Source: Aaosphaeria pasadenensis
Lineage: Eukaryota; Ascomycota; Dothideomycetes; Pleosporales
Reading direction: 5' to 3'
Length of the DNA stretch: 64,000 bases
NCBI GenBank assembly: GCA_022813625.1
Contig: JAKLMB010000035.1
Coordinates: forward strand, 248,001-312,000
Positions 34,011-43,272 of the stretch are shown one piece after another. A model generated the notes under the pieces. The model did no database searches, was not told where the DNA came from, and was given only the letters and a program-made list of their open reading frames with translations. Position 1 is the stretch's first letter. Each line of letters opens with the position of its first letter. Both the position numbers and the translations under genes were made by a program.

Positions 34011-35004
34011 GGCTTTTGACTGGATATGAAAAGAGGTTGGAGTGCTTTTTAGAGAAAGAGAGAAGGAATTGAGTGAGTTTGGTGGTTGGTGTTGTCGGGT
34101 CTGTTGATATATATACCTAGGTACCTACCTGCTTAGAAAAGTATGAATGGTATTGCCGAACAATGAATGGTTGGATAGACAATGTAGATAAAGGATTACT
34201 TGATGTAAAGTTCATAGCAGACCTATGGACTGGACAATAAGCGTTAAGACAACGGCGATAAAGAGGGATTGTGATTGAGCCGAAAAAAGCTAGTGAAGCG
34301 CTCCTTGCTGGGGTGTTTGTTTCTGTTTATAAGTTAAGACGATTAGGAGTTCAAGTTTATCGAAAACTTACGTATGCTGGATGAGTGTGTGTACTGCTAG
34401 GTTCAACACTCTCTTCAGTCGTTGTACCTTGCGTTTCAAGACACTGACGCAACTGGTGTGAGAGCTTGGGTCTCGGAAATGGGTTGCTTTGGGCTTGAAT
34501 GAATATGCTTCTCACCTTTCGTTCACTGGAGAACAATCCACTGCCCTGCTCATCGTCTGTAGGGCTGTATAGGGTGACACCGGAGAGACCTGGGTGCCAA
34601 ATCGGAAAGTTGCCGGGCCAGGCGTTCACCTGAGACGTCTTTCAAGATGTTTAGAATTGCATGGATATTGAACGCGGGGCCCATTTTCAGAGACTGTTTA
34701 CTTTCACCAGCGCATACGCACTTGGACACCTTACTTTGATTTACTAATACTTTGCCGCGTTGACTGCTGCTGTACTGGGGCTCACGGGATCATTTTCCTT
34801 GCACGGCGGGAGCTGTTTTATCAATCCATTGTGTTTTGGAACAGCTGCATAGGCAGGGCATGTATGTGTATGTGCATACATCTTTGGGCTCCGTTAAAAA
34901 AAACTGCGGACCTGCACATTCTCAAGCGGTTCCAGAGTTCGCATATGGAAGATGGGTATGGGAGGTGTAGTATTGACAAAGATTTAGTATTATAGGCTGA
35001 GTGA
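34011..35004. other. Intergenic stretch with one unresolved spliced frame
   Basis: Holds the promoter of the gene at 33624 and the 3' flank of the gene at 35005. On the minus strand, about 34629-34516 and 34455-34375 form two coding-like pieces (NAWPGNFPIWHPGLSGVTLY and a Thr/Glu/Ser-rich piece) that join by a GTGAGA donor and a CACCAG acceptor. I found no convincing start or stop exon, so no gene is called. Confidence 0.4.
34227..34274 (-). promoter_or_regulatory. TTGTCT-core upstream element, copy C
   Basis: The minus strand reads ACAATCCC, then the core TTGTCTTAACGCTTATTGTC and CAGTCC. It lies about 240 bases before the ATG at 34010 and in gene orientation. Confidence 0.6.
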
Positions 35005-35505
35005 TTAGGTTTGGGTTATGTATGAGTGGTATGCTACATGCGAATGCCATGGAAAGGAAGGAGTGATGTGAAAGGACTGGTTATGGCTGGTGTGGCGTGG
35101 GGACAATGCAAAGGTATTTGTTCCAAAAAATGAGTAAGTCGATACAACCCGGAGCGGAGATCGCTGTAGGTAGCGAGATGTCACTGCTTCATCCTCATCT
35201 ATCGACTCACACCTCCCCCTTGCTCTCCTCCCCTTCCTCTCCTTCTCCTTCTCATCTTCCTCCTCCTCCACCACCGTCTCCAACCTCCCTACCCACATCC
35301 TCAACCCTTGCTCTCCTACCTTCACCTTCTCCTCAGCCTCTAGCTCCCGCATCGCAACGACGGAGCGGCGGTGATCCACCGCGACAAGCACGCCGACGAA
35401 GAGCGCTATGGCGGCCACGACTACCAGGAAGCCCGCGACTAGTTTGCGGTCGTCGAAGTCTATGTTCCCGGGGAAGTCGCTGTGAGTGCTGTATCTGGCG
35501 GCCAT
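35005..35505 (-). CDS. Small single-pass membrane protein with coiled-coil-like tail (element-linked family, D)
   Basis: A 166-residue single-exon frame, ATG at 35505. The N-terminal 20 residues are hydrophilic (MAARYSTHSDFPGNIDFDDR). Residues 22-43 form a hydrophobic helix (LVAGFLVVVAAIALFVGVLV), followed by DHRRSVV, so the tail should be cytosolic. The tail has an amphipathic Glu/Lys segment (AMRELEAEEKVKVGEQGLRM), then a Glu-, Lys- and Arg-rich block (VEEEEDEKEKERKGRRARGR). The last 60 residues are Ser/His-rich and look less constrained, so the true end may be earlier. The start and membrane segment are convincing. Function unknown. Element copy D lies about 310 bases upstream. Confidence 0.5.
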   Translation of the reverse strand: MAARYSTHSDFPGNIDFDDRKLVAGFLVVVAAIALFVGVLVAVDHRRSVVAMRELEAEEKVKVGEQGLRMWVGRLETVVEEEEDEKEKERKGRRARGRCESIDEDEAVTSRYLQRSPLRVVSTYSFFGTNTFALSPRHTSHNQSFHITPSFPWHSHVAYHSYITQT

Positions 35506-36437
35506 GGTCTATATATGTCTTCTTTCCTTTGTAATGCTGGAAAAGAGGGGAGTTTCCTTTTAAGGATTGGCTCTGAGGCGTGGATGGGTTCTGAAGATCT
35601 TTTTGTGTGTAGAGGGGTGATAGAGTGGACTTGGCCACTGAATAGATGCTCTTGGGGAAGACGCGTCTGGTAAGTGACTTTGTGGTTGACTTTGTGGAAG
35701 GGTCGTATCGTGCCGATTTCGATCGACATATATATGTATGTCATTGCTCAACAAGAGGACAGACAAACAATCATAGAAATTGAAAGGCAAAGCGGACTGA
35801 ATGATGAGCGTTGAGACAAAAGCAAACGATTTAGCATTGTCCTTGACCGAAAGCCGCTGGTTCACGACCGAGGCGAACAAGGGCATTCCTCGTTGGGCTT
35901 TTTGTGTCTGAGTCGGGTGAAACCTTGACACGTTGAAAATTCCACTGGATGTACTCACGTTTCAAGTTGGTGTTGTCCTCATCGTTTGCTTTTCCTACCT
36001 CTCATTTTCTTTATCTTTCTGAATTCCATTCCTTCTTCCTCCCGGATCTCCCTCCGTTCCTAGGAGGAAATGAGAACAACGGAAGTGCGTATGGAGATGT
36101 GCACCATTTCGAACCTTTTACTTTTGGCCTGACCACGGCCGCAACATATCGCACTCGGCACACACGAGATGGAAAGCCCAATATCCCTATGGAAAGGGCA
36201 GCCATTAATGTCTTGAAACTCTGCTTTGGAACCGTAAGACGTCCTGCAGCAAAGTTAATTCAGATGCAGAAGAGATGGCGGAACGATTCCATCTCAGTGA
36301 TGTGAGGGTTGATAGGTGAAGGTGCTGGCAGTGGGGCCAGGGATGGTGGTGCTGCTACCCAATAGCGTCCACCAATTTCTCAATCTCCAGTGCAAGCCGG
36401 TAGATTCTCTTCTCTAAATCTTGAAGTATCAATATAT
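35506..36437. other. Intergenic: promoter of gene D and kinase 3' flank
   Basis: A plus-strand frame at 35949-36305 has no recognisable feature and I do not call it. The stretch contains element copy D. Confidence 0.5.
35793..35842 (-). promoter_or_regulatory. TTGTCT-core upstream element, copy D
   Basis: The minus strand reads GGACAATGC, a T-rich spacer, the core TTGTCTCAACGCTCATCATT and CAGTCC. The core differs from copy A at three of 20 positions. It lies about 310 bases before the ATG at 35505. Confidence 0.65.
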
Positions 36438-38229
36438 TCACCCGGCCGCGACCTCGTAGGCATCTGGTCCAGGCCCGCAGTCACAAATCGGAAAGACGCC
36501 CTGGCCCTTGAAAAAGTTCTCTAGCTGTGACGAAGTCGGCCTTGAACTAGGCCGATCACTTAGCATTGCGCAGACCAGGTCAACGAATTGGCGAATCTGG
36601 ATCGCGTCCATGCCGTATTCAACCAGGAATTTCTCCTCGTCCAGCTCGTTGCCGCGCGAGAGCCATCGTATTATCTCTTTCGCGTTGGCGTGGTACGACC
36701 TGTCCTGTCGTGGATTCCTCATGCGGAGTAGCTCTAAAGCTTCGTGTGATGTCAGGGTCTGACCTGGTATAGTATCCGTTGAGACTAAACGCATCTCCTG
36801 TTGGAAATCTCTGAGCCAGGCCTTGGAGAAGATGTTGCACGGTCGCTTCATCCAGCCGAGAATGTATCGCCGGGGAAAACATCGTTCCAGAGTGGCCAGC
36901 ATTTCGACGAACACGCAGCCAAGTGAGAACATGTCGGCGGAGAAGTCGCGTGGAGCCTGCTCGATCACCTCAGGTGCTGCGTATGTTCTAGTGAAGCTAG
37001 TAGGGGACTCCGTGCAGACCTCCGTTATGGACGAGTAGGAACGAGATACGCCAAAGTCCGCGATGATGATCTTGAAGGTTTGAAAGGGCATGAGTGCCTT
37101 CTCTGAATTTCTTTTGACCAAGATGTTCGTGGGCTTGATGTCCATGTGCTTGACCAAATTTTTATGTATGAAAGCCATGGCTCTACCTAGGCATGAAAAG
37201 AAGGTTTCAAACGATCTTTCCGCTTCTGTTGGAATGTTTCTTTGCGCGCCGAGTTGCAGTTTGTCCACGATCGAAGAGGTGCGTACTTTGAGCATAAATA
37301 TATCCAGTGTGTACTCTGCCACAGGATATAGCAGGATCGACAATTTGCGCCCGCAGATATAAGTCCCTACCACCTGGATGATATGAGTATGGTGTAGACG
37401 TTGGAGATGTGCAACCTCTTTAACCGCATCTTCTTTCCGCAGGCGGAATGAGCAATTGATCGTTTTCCTTGCAAGTCGTATTCTTCGGCACCGGACGCTT
37501 TCCACCAAGGCGGTCCCATATCCAAGGACTGACTCCACCTGAAGGGGCACTTCTTCTTCCGAGTCAAATTCGGCATGTTGGCCTCGGCCCGACCAGTCTT
37601 GTTCCAACGACGGAGCGAGCACAAGCTTCAGGGACCGGATGTGTTCCATCCATGTGCTATCGGAAGTGGTCTTTTCGGAGGGCGGTGCGATCCTGTTTTT
37701 CTATCATGTCAATGGAGGGGAACATCGTCATGGCTGAGGTCTCATACCCTACTACACTTGATGTTGCGCTGTAGAAACTTCCTGTCTTCGACCCGACGTC
37801 CTGGGACATGGTTGACCGAGCTGTGCGCCATGACAGTCCAGCTGATAGCTTTGAGAACCGCGAATCGGATATGCTTTGTTGCTGCGAACGGAAAGTCGAG
37901 AAATTGGTATACGCAGTCGCCCACGATCCCCTGTTTGAACCTGCAGGCATGTCCTTCACGCTGCCTGGTTTCTGATAAGAGCGTTCGTCTTGCTGGATGT
38001 TCTCTTCTTGAGCGTGCGGATGCTGGCCATCAGGTTGATCCATAGCCGTGGCATCATTATCACTTTTTCCGTATCCTTCTTCTACTATCTTACTGGGATA
38101 TTCATCCGACCCCTCGGCAGGCTGAGAGTCCTGCGACTCAGAAAGCTCGCTCCATGGCTCTGGAAATGTGGGCGATTGGATCAAGACCGAGTCGATGATA
38201 GACGACCGGCGGTTGTCGCGAAAAGCCAT
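36438..38229 (-). CDS. Protein kinase with HMD catalytic loop and Ser-rich N-terminal extension
   Basis: A serine/threonine kinase-like protein of 578 residues, exons 38229-37748 and 37692-36438. The intron (GTATGA donor, AAACAG acceptor) joins two frames that otherwise end at a stop. Residues 1-175 are Ser/Gln/Asp-rich without a domain. The kinase domain runs from about residue 215: the glycine loop is atypical (LGYGTALVESVR). The lysine of RKTINC is near 237, Glu254 is the helix-C candidate, and KHMDIKPTNILV (343-354) is the catalytic loop with Met in place of the usual Arg. DFG is at 373-375 and AAPEV near 400. Asp, Lys and Asn of the loop are present, so activity is plausible. SLGCVFVEMLATLERCFPRR and the C-lobe tail are typical of lineage-specific fungal kinases. 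It lies between the two pairs of small membrane-protein genes. Confidence 0.85.
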
Positions 38230-39003
38230 GCGAGCGAGACCTGATCGGGGGGTCAATTATGTCCGGACAGGTGCTCGTCGGTCGTTCGTTGTCTGCCTGG
38301 TTCAGAACGAACGACCGACTGCGGTAGACGAGGCTGAGGAAGACAAGAGAGAGGATCAGGGGTGTCAGCTCATCCCCTCCTCCGTTACTTTTCCTTTCTC
38401 TTGCCCAATGGCATTCAAACAATAGACGAGGGCCAAGGATGAGGCTCGCCTGGGGTTTCCCTTTCTGGTAGACATCTGCATTATCTACCTACCTAAACTT
38501 ATTATATGATGTGCTTCCACACATTTCCCTTGTAAACAGTTCGTCTCCATTGCACACACACACACACACACACACACAATTAGAAATCTATTTATCTTTC
38601 GTAGGTGCTTTTACTAGATGTGTGTCTGGTTACACTCATGTATCGACCAATTGATTAATTGACTACCTGAGTCATGGCTTTTTGCAGCCGCAATCGAGGC
38701 GGTGCATGATGTCTTGTTCATGCTACTCATTGTTCACCTGTCATCTAAACTATGCTCTGCGAGAAGCATCAACTTTACCCCCTAACCTGAATGAAAACGT
38801 ATTCGGAAGGGGCCGTGAAGGGGGCATAACGTGGCATGACTATTTTTTATTCTGCAGTGCTAGACATGATGGTTCATGTGTGTGTAAACGCGCAGAGACA
38901 TGCGTGCACCCTCAACAGACTTGCTTGCCAGAAGTATCCAATGGAACTAGTTGACGCCGTGAAAACGACACATAGTGCATGTGAAATGATGTTCAGGCTT
39001 CGA
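38230..39003. other. Divergent promoter region
   Basis: Lies between the kinase (-) and the membrane protein at 39377 (+). Holds a CA microsatellite at 38552-38578. A 90-residue plus-strand frame at 38682-38954 has no supportable feature. Confidence 0.5.
38552..38578. repeat. CA microsatellite
   Basis: About 13 uninterrupted CA units. Confidence 0.95.
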
Positions 39004-39060
39004 TTGACTCAAAGCAAAATACCAAATGCGAACACTTTATTTGTCTTGATCAACGACTGG
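39004..39060 (+). promoter_or_regulatory. TTGTCT-core upstream element, copy E
   Basis: Carries TTGACTCAAAGCAAAATACC, a T-rich spacer and TTGTCTTGATCAACGACTGG, 336 bases before the ATG at 39377. It pairs with copy F, with which similarity extends well beyond the core. Confidence 0.6.
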
Positions 39061-39376
39061 TAGGTCGCTTTCAGACAATGAAAATGCTTATTTCTTTGTC
39101 TATTGCATGGAGCATTGTTTACCGTGTGCCTTTCTCAACTCTGCTCTCTGATATTTTGTCTTGCTATCTGCAACGTTGTACATATATAATGATTGAATCA
39201 ATGCGATACGGCATATTCGCAAACTACAAAGCTACCTGTCCTCCGCTACAAGAGAATTTCTAGGCGCCTTTCCTGGTTTTCACTATCCGGTCTTCAAACA
39301 AACTTAGTCTTTAGGAGAAAGGTGTACGACCAAACACGAACATCTAACCACCAAACCTGACACCCTGCCAACAAGC

Positions 39377-39703
39377 ATGGCCCCTATCAATATCGTCAAC
39401 ACACTCTCCATCCTCGCCCCTCGGAAGGGTGCCAGCGGTGGCGGAGGTAGGGGCGGTGGAGCTAGAGGTGGAGGCCACGACGGACCAGGAGGCCAACCAA
39501 TTGGCGCTATCGTCGGGTACGTAATCCTCGGCTGTATCTGTCTCTTTCTCCTCATTGGATTGCTAGTGATCGCGTGGGATCATTATAACCCCAGTCCTAT
39601 GGAGAGCGAGATAGAAGCTAAAGCGGCAGCTATGGAGAGGGGACTGGTGGATAAGGAGAGAGCTTCAGAAGGTGCGCAAGCAACAGAGACTGCCGAGGCG
39701 TAA
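39377..39703 (+). CDS. Small Gly-rich single-pass membrane protein (tandem pair, E)
   Basis: A 108-residue single-exon protein. Residues 1-18 (MAPINIVNTLSILAPRKG) are almost the same as in the copy at 40878. Residues 19-40 are a Gly/Arg-rich linker. Residues 42-67 form one hydrophobic helix (IGAIVGYVILGCICLFLLIG). The tail is charged and Ala/Glu-rich (MESEIEAKAAAMERGLVDKE). With no basic residues beyond the linker on one side and acidic ones on the other, orientation is uncertain; the tail is probably cytosolic. No family recognised. The start sits in an A/C-rich leader, as at 16455. It is one half of a tandem duplication that includes its promoter. Confidence 0.65.
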   Translation: MAPINIVNTLSILAPRKGASGGGGRGGGARGGGHDGPGGQPIGAIVGYVILGCICLFLLIGLLVIAWDHYNPSPMESEIEAKAAAMERGLVDKERASEGAQATETAEA

Positions 39704-40472
39704 GGAGCAGGGGAAAAACAGCCATATCGCCGATCCACTGTTCGATCACCGTTGTCGAGGATGTCCGTGATGTGAATTTATTGGCGATATCACTTCCCCG
39801 GGATATCGTCGCCTGGACCGCGGGTATGATCGAGGGTTGGGTGCTCTTGTGGAAGACATTACAGAGGGAACTGTGAGAAACTGCCGACGACATCTCCTAA
39901 GCATTTCCTTTGAATCCATATTTGTATTACTTTATAGTTCTCACTGATCGGCACTCAATTATCATATCTTCGGCTCGTTATACTCAATCCACTCACTGAT
40001 ATGTATGTCCACTCATGTCCAGTATTTTGTCTGTCGCGCACACAGCCCTTCAAATAGTCATGTTTTCATCGCCGCGTGAGAGTGTATCTAATTCGAATTA
40101 CATATCAATCAATAAATCCAATGACTAATTATGTTATGACTTACCGTGTCTGGCATCGTGGCTGCGCGCAACATCTTTTTCCCAATCACTCAATGTCTAT
40201 ATACTGTGCAGAGACTATACCCTATAGAAAGCGGTCTCACCGCCCTCCCCTCGTGAAGAAAGAAACTTCATCACAGGATGGGCGGTGAATGATTCCATGA
40301 CGGTCATGGTTCTGGCTGGAGCAATGGTCGTCATAGTATCATCGTGTCAAAGCGCCAGGACGTACATTTCTACGGTTTTCATTAAGTTCAATGCGTGGAA
40401 TATCCGAAGAAATCGTCTCACAACATAGGAAAGAACACTTGTTCAGTTTCCATGAAGGTGTCAAGGCTATAG
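39704..40472. other. Intergenic between the tandem membrane-protein genes
   Basis: 3' flank of the first copy. No supported gene. An open frame at 40076-40288 has no features. Confidence 0.55.
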
Positions 40473-40532
40473 TTGACTCAAAAGCAGATGTCCAATGACG
40501 AACCCTTTCGTTTGTCTTGATGAATGAATGTT
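40473..40532 (+). promoter_or_regulatory. TTGTCT-core upstream element, copy F
   Basis: Carries GTTGACTCAAAAGCAGATGT, CCAATGACGAAC and TTGTCTTGATGAATGAATGT, 366 bases before the ATG at 40878. It matches copy E in order and spacing of blocks. Confidence 0.6.
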
Positions 40533-40877
40533 TTGTAGGCAGTTTTAATCAAAGACGGCTCGCTTTGTTTGTTTGGTTCAATGTTCGCTGTCTATGCTCC
40601 GACTCAACATTTTGCTTTATTTGACTTCTCGTTCCGCTATTCTGCAACATCGTTATAACATTCTACATATCGAACCAAATCGACATTGTGTACTTACGAA
40701 ACACGAAGAATTGTTCACAAGAAAAAAGCACCAACACGCATCTTTCTTCATGTTCCTGTATTTAAGCGATCTCGGCCTCTTCACTGCTACTGACGTCGTT
40801 CATACTCGCTTCGCTGGAAGGAGCAGAGCCAAAGGAACGCTTCTACAGCAACTAAACCTAACACCCCACCAATAGAA

Positions 40878-41177
40878 ATGGCCCCTATCAATATTATCAA
40901 CAAACTCTCCATCTTCGCCCCCCGAAAGGGCGGTGGCGGGCGCGGTGGTGGAAGCGGTGGTGGAAGCGGTGGCGGGCTCGCAGCATCAGGTCTAACAACC
41001 GGACAGCTCGTGTGGATTATTACTGTCTCGATCTGTGCCGGCTTCCTTGTCCTTGTAGTACTATGGGTGTTGGCGCGGTGTTACTGGTTCAGCAGCAAGA
41101 GTAGAAGAGAGGCTCAGAAGAAGGAGAATGGCAATGGGAGTCGCGAAGAGAATGTAGATAGCCGAGAGAATGTCTGA
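40878..41177 (+). CDS. Small Gly-rich single-pass membrane protein (tandem pair, F)
   Basis: A 99-residue single-exon protein. The first 18 residues (MAPINIINKLSIFAPRKG) match the copy at 39377 at 14 positions. A Gly/Ser/Arg linker (about residues 18-33) contains GGGSGGGSGGG, whose DNA is a short tandem repeat. Residues 44-66 form the membrane helix (LVWIITVSICAGFLVLVVLW). RCYWFSSKSRREAQKKENG follows, so by the positive-inside rule the tail is cytosolic. The helices and tails of the two copies have diverged far more than their N-termini, which suggests that the N-terminal motif is the constrained part. Function unknown. Confidence 0.65.
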   Translation: MAPINIINKLSIFAPRKGGGGRGGGSGGGSGGGLAASGLTTGQLVWIITVSICAGFLVLVVLWVLARCYWFSSKSRREAQKKENGNGSREENVDSRENV

Positions 41178-41703
41178 GTTACTGTAGCTAGGTGGACGAA
41201 ATGAACAAGCTATTAGTGATGCAAAATCTGCCACACAACTTCTACTCATTGTAGCCACGAAAACTAACTCTTCACTGCAAGATAACTATTCTATCGTTAC
41301 GCAACTTTGAGTCCGGTTCAACTGCAATGTGTGATCGTAGTAATATTCATAAAGTGTGGTGTAATTACCAGTCCGAAATCAAGGAATTCGAGTGGAATTA
41401 GTTTTGAGGGCCTTTCTATTTCTATGATGTCTATGTCTATGCTATCTAAGTCTATGGTGTTACAGTCTAAAATGACCCAGTCTATAATGCCCCAATCTAT
41501 AATATCCCAATCTATAATGTTGCCTCTTCTAATTCTATAAAGGAATAACCTTCTAACCATAACGCCAAACCCGCGATGCCGAGTATTTCTTTAACGATTC
41601 GAGCGGATATCCCCCTCCCCTCTATAGCCGCGTCCAAAGAGCCTTTCTATCATGATTTCGCAACTCCACCATGATCCATGATACGACTAGTACCGACAGC
41701 GTC
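41178..41703. other. Intergenic: 3' flanks of convergent genes
   Basis: Contains the 15-base tandem repeat at 41451-41525; otherwise nothing seen. Confidence 0.6.
41451..41525. repeat. Five-copy degenerate 15-base tandem repeat
   Basis: Units of the form TCTATAATGCCCCAA repeated five times with drift, preceded by shorter TCTATG units from about 41415. It lies in the flank between two convergent genes. Confidence 0.85.
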
Positions 41704-43272
41704 CTACAACTCGGCCGCCCGTTCCAAATACTTTCGCGGGACTGGAATGTTTCGCTTCGGATTCTTCTTCCCTTTCCCCTTGCCTTTTCCTTTATCGTCT
41801 CCTTTGGGAGTGGGAGCAGGCGTCACCTTGCTGCCATTGGCCTTGGAAGTGCTCGCTTTGGGTTTGCCGGTAGAAGACGTAACCGCGCCGCTATTAGTCT
41901 TGGTAGCACTCTGTTTTCCTTTGCTTGTGGCAGAAGACTTGGCTGTGCCGCTCTTGGTCTTGCTACCACTCTTTGACGTGCTTTTGGCGGAGTCACCTTC
42001 CAGCTTACCCTTGTCCTGATCAAAGCCTTTGTTGTTTTTGGCAGCGATGTCTTTCTCCGAGAGCATCTTCTCCTTGCCAGTGACACCCTTCTTGATCTTG
42101 TTCTTTGTGACAGTGACTTTGAACTTTTTATCGTCTGCCTTCTTGGGGAAATTGCACGACATTGACCATGGGAACTTTCCAGCGACTGCAGATGTAGCAG
42201 CAGATGGGCTGTCAGTAATGGAAGATTGTTCGACCTCTTCCGTGGCTGTTGCCGCCTCTGCGGAACTATCGCCTGTATGGTTCGGTGGGCTGCTTTCTGC
42301 TGCCGAACTGTCGCCTGATTCTGTCGGTGGGTCACTGGCAAGAGATGGCTCAGTGTCCAATGAGCCGCTCTTCATAGATGTCTCGGGTTCCGATGAGCCG
42401 ATTTCAGATGCTGCTTCGGTCGGCGATGCTTCGCTGTCCACAGCTTCCTCGGTGGGTGATGCCTCGCTTTCCACAGCTTCCTTGGTCGGTGATGTGTCAC
42501 TCTCTAAGGTCTCCTCTGTTTCTTTTGGGTCCTTCTTCTTGAAATCTTCAGCACCTGGTACGTCTTTTTCGAGTACTGGCTGAAGTGGCGGGTTGCCCAT
42601 CATTAACCTCTTAGCCTTTGGACCAGGTGTCTGTTTTGATGGCTTTTTCCCTTTTTTGGATGTCGTCTTGCTTGCTGGTGATTCACTCTTAAATGGAAGC
42701 GCCTCAACACCACCGGAAACGCACACTGTTTGGGCTTCCTCGTTGAATCTCTGGCAGCCCGTCGAATCACTGCCCTTCTTGGGCATAATAGTACTGCATG
42801 GAGATAAGAAGCCCTTTTGCTTATTGTCGAGCTGTCCATAAACAGCGAAGGAAGATTTATCCAAACTCCACTTCTTCTGAACCGCATAGACCATGTTTGC
42901 CATCTCGGCGCATATACCGTTGAATGATTTACGGTCGATATGGCATGCGTTGATGTAGCTCTTTGTGTACGAACCGCCACCCTTGATGCTTGAATGGAAC
43001 AAAAGGTTTCCTCCGGCTTTCTTTCCATCAGAAGGATAGAATGCCACTGACATGGTAGTAGGACATTTCTTGGTGTCCTTTCCACACTTTTTCTCCATTG
43101 TGGTAAATGCCTCTTTGGCTAGGGACTTCAGCTCTTTTTCGGATGGACTAAAGGTGATGCTGGAATGTCCCTGCCAGGCCTGACCTCCACCGGGGAGATT
43201 GGCATTCTTGGAGACGTAACCAGCCGCAAAGGCGGTACAGGGCAAGATGACGAAAACGGCGAGTCCCTTCAT
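41704..43272 (-). CDS. Secreted protein with acidic Ser/Glu repeats and basic tail, function unknown
   Basis: A 522-residue single-exon protein with a signal peptide (MKGLAVFVILPCTAFA). Residues 17-195 form a globular-looking, cysteine-containing domain (KKCGKDTKKCPTTMSVAFYP, INACHIDRKSFNGICAEM). Residues 200-370 are low complexity, with ESEASPTEEAVDSEASPTEA-type repeats and many Ser, Glu and Pro residues, probably O-glycosylated. A short ordered block follows (KFPWSMSCNFPKKADDKKFK). The last 120 residues are Ser/Thr/Lys-rich and end in GKGKGKGKKNPKRNIP. Dibasic sites could be cut by a Kex2-like protease. I recognise no family; it may be a cell-surface or matrix protein. It adjoins the small membrane-protein cluster but has no element copy that I could find. 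Confidence 0.7.
   Translation of the reverse strand: MKGLAVFVILPCTAFAAGYVSKNANLPGGGQAWQGHSSITFSPSEKELKSLAKEAFTTMEKKCGKDTKKCPTTMSVAFYPSDGKKAGGNLLFHSSIKGGGSYTKSYINACHIDRKSFNGICAEMANMVYAVQKKWSLDKSSFAVYGQLDNKQKGFLSPCSTIMPKKGSDSTGCQRFNEEAQTVCVSGGVEALPFKSESPASKTTSKKGKKPSKQTPGPKAKRLMMGNPPLQPVLEKDVPGAEDFKKKDPKETEETLESDTSPTKEAVESEASPTEEAVDSEASPTEAASEIGSSEPETSMKSGSLDTEPSLASDPPTESGDSSAAESSPPNHTGDSSAEAATATEEVEQSSITDSPSAATSAVAGKFPWSMSCNFPKKADDKKFKVTVTKNKIKKGVTGKEKMLSEKDIAAKNNKGFDQDKGKLEGDSAKSTSKSGSKTKSGTAKSSATSKGKQSATKTNSGAVTSSTGKPKASTSKANGSKVTPAPTPKGDDKGKGKGKGKKNPKRNIPVPRKYLERAAEL

Noticed and set aside
35949..36305. 118-residue plus-strand frame with hydrophobic start
   Set aside because: No domain, poor composition, and it lies in the 3' flank of the kinase gene; no support beyond being open.
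42029..42583. 184-residue plus-strand frame, Ser/Val-rich
   Set aside because: Antisense of the repetitive acidic part of the secreted protein at 41704-43272.
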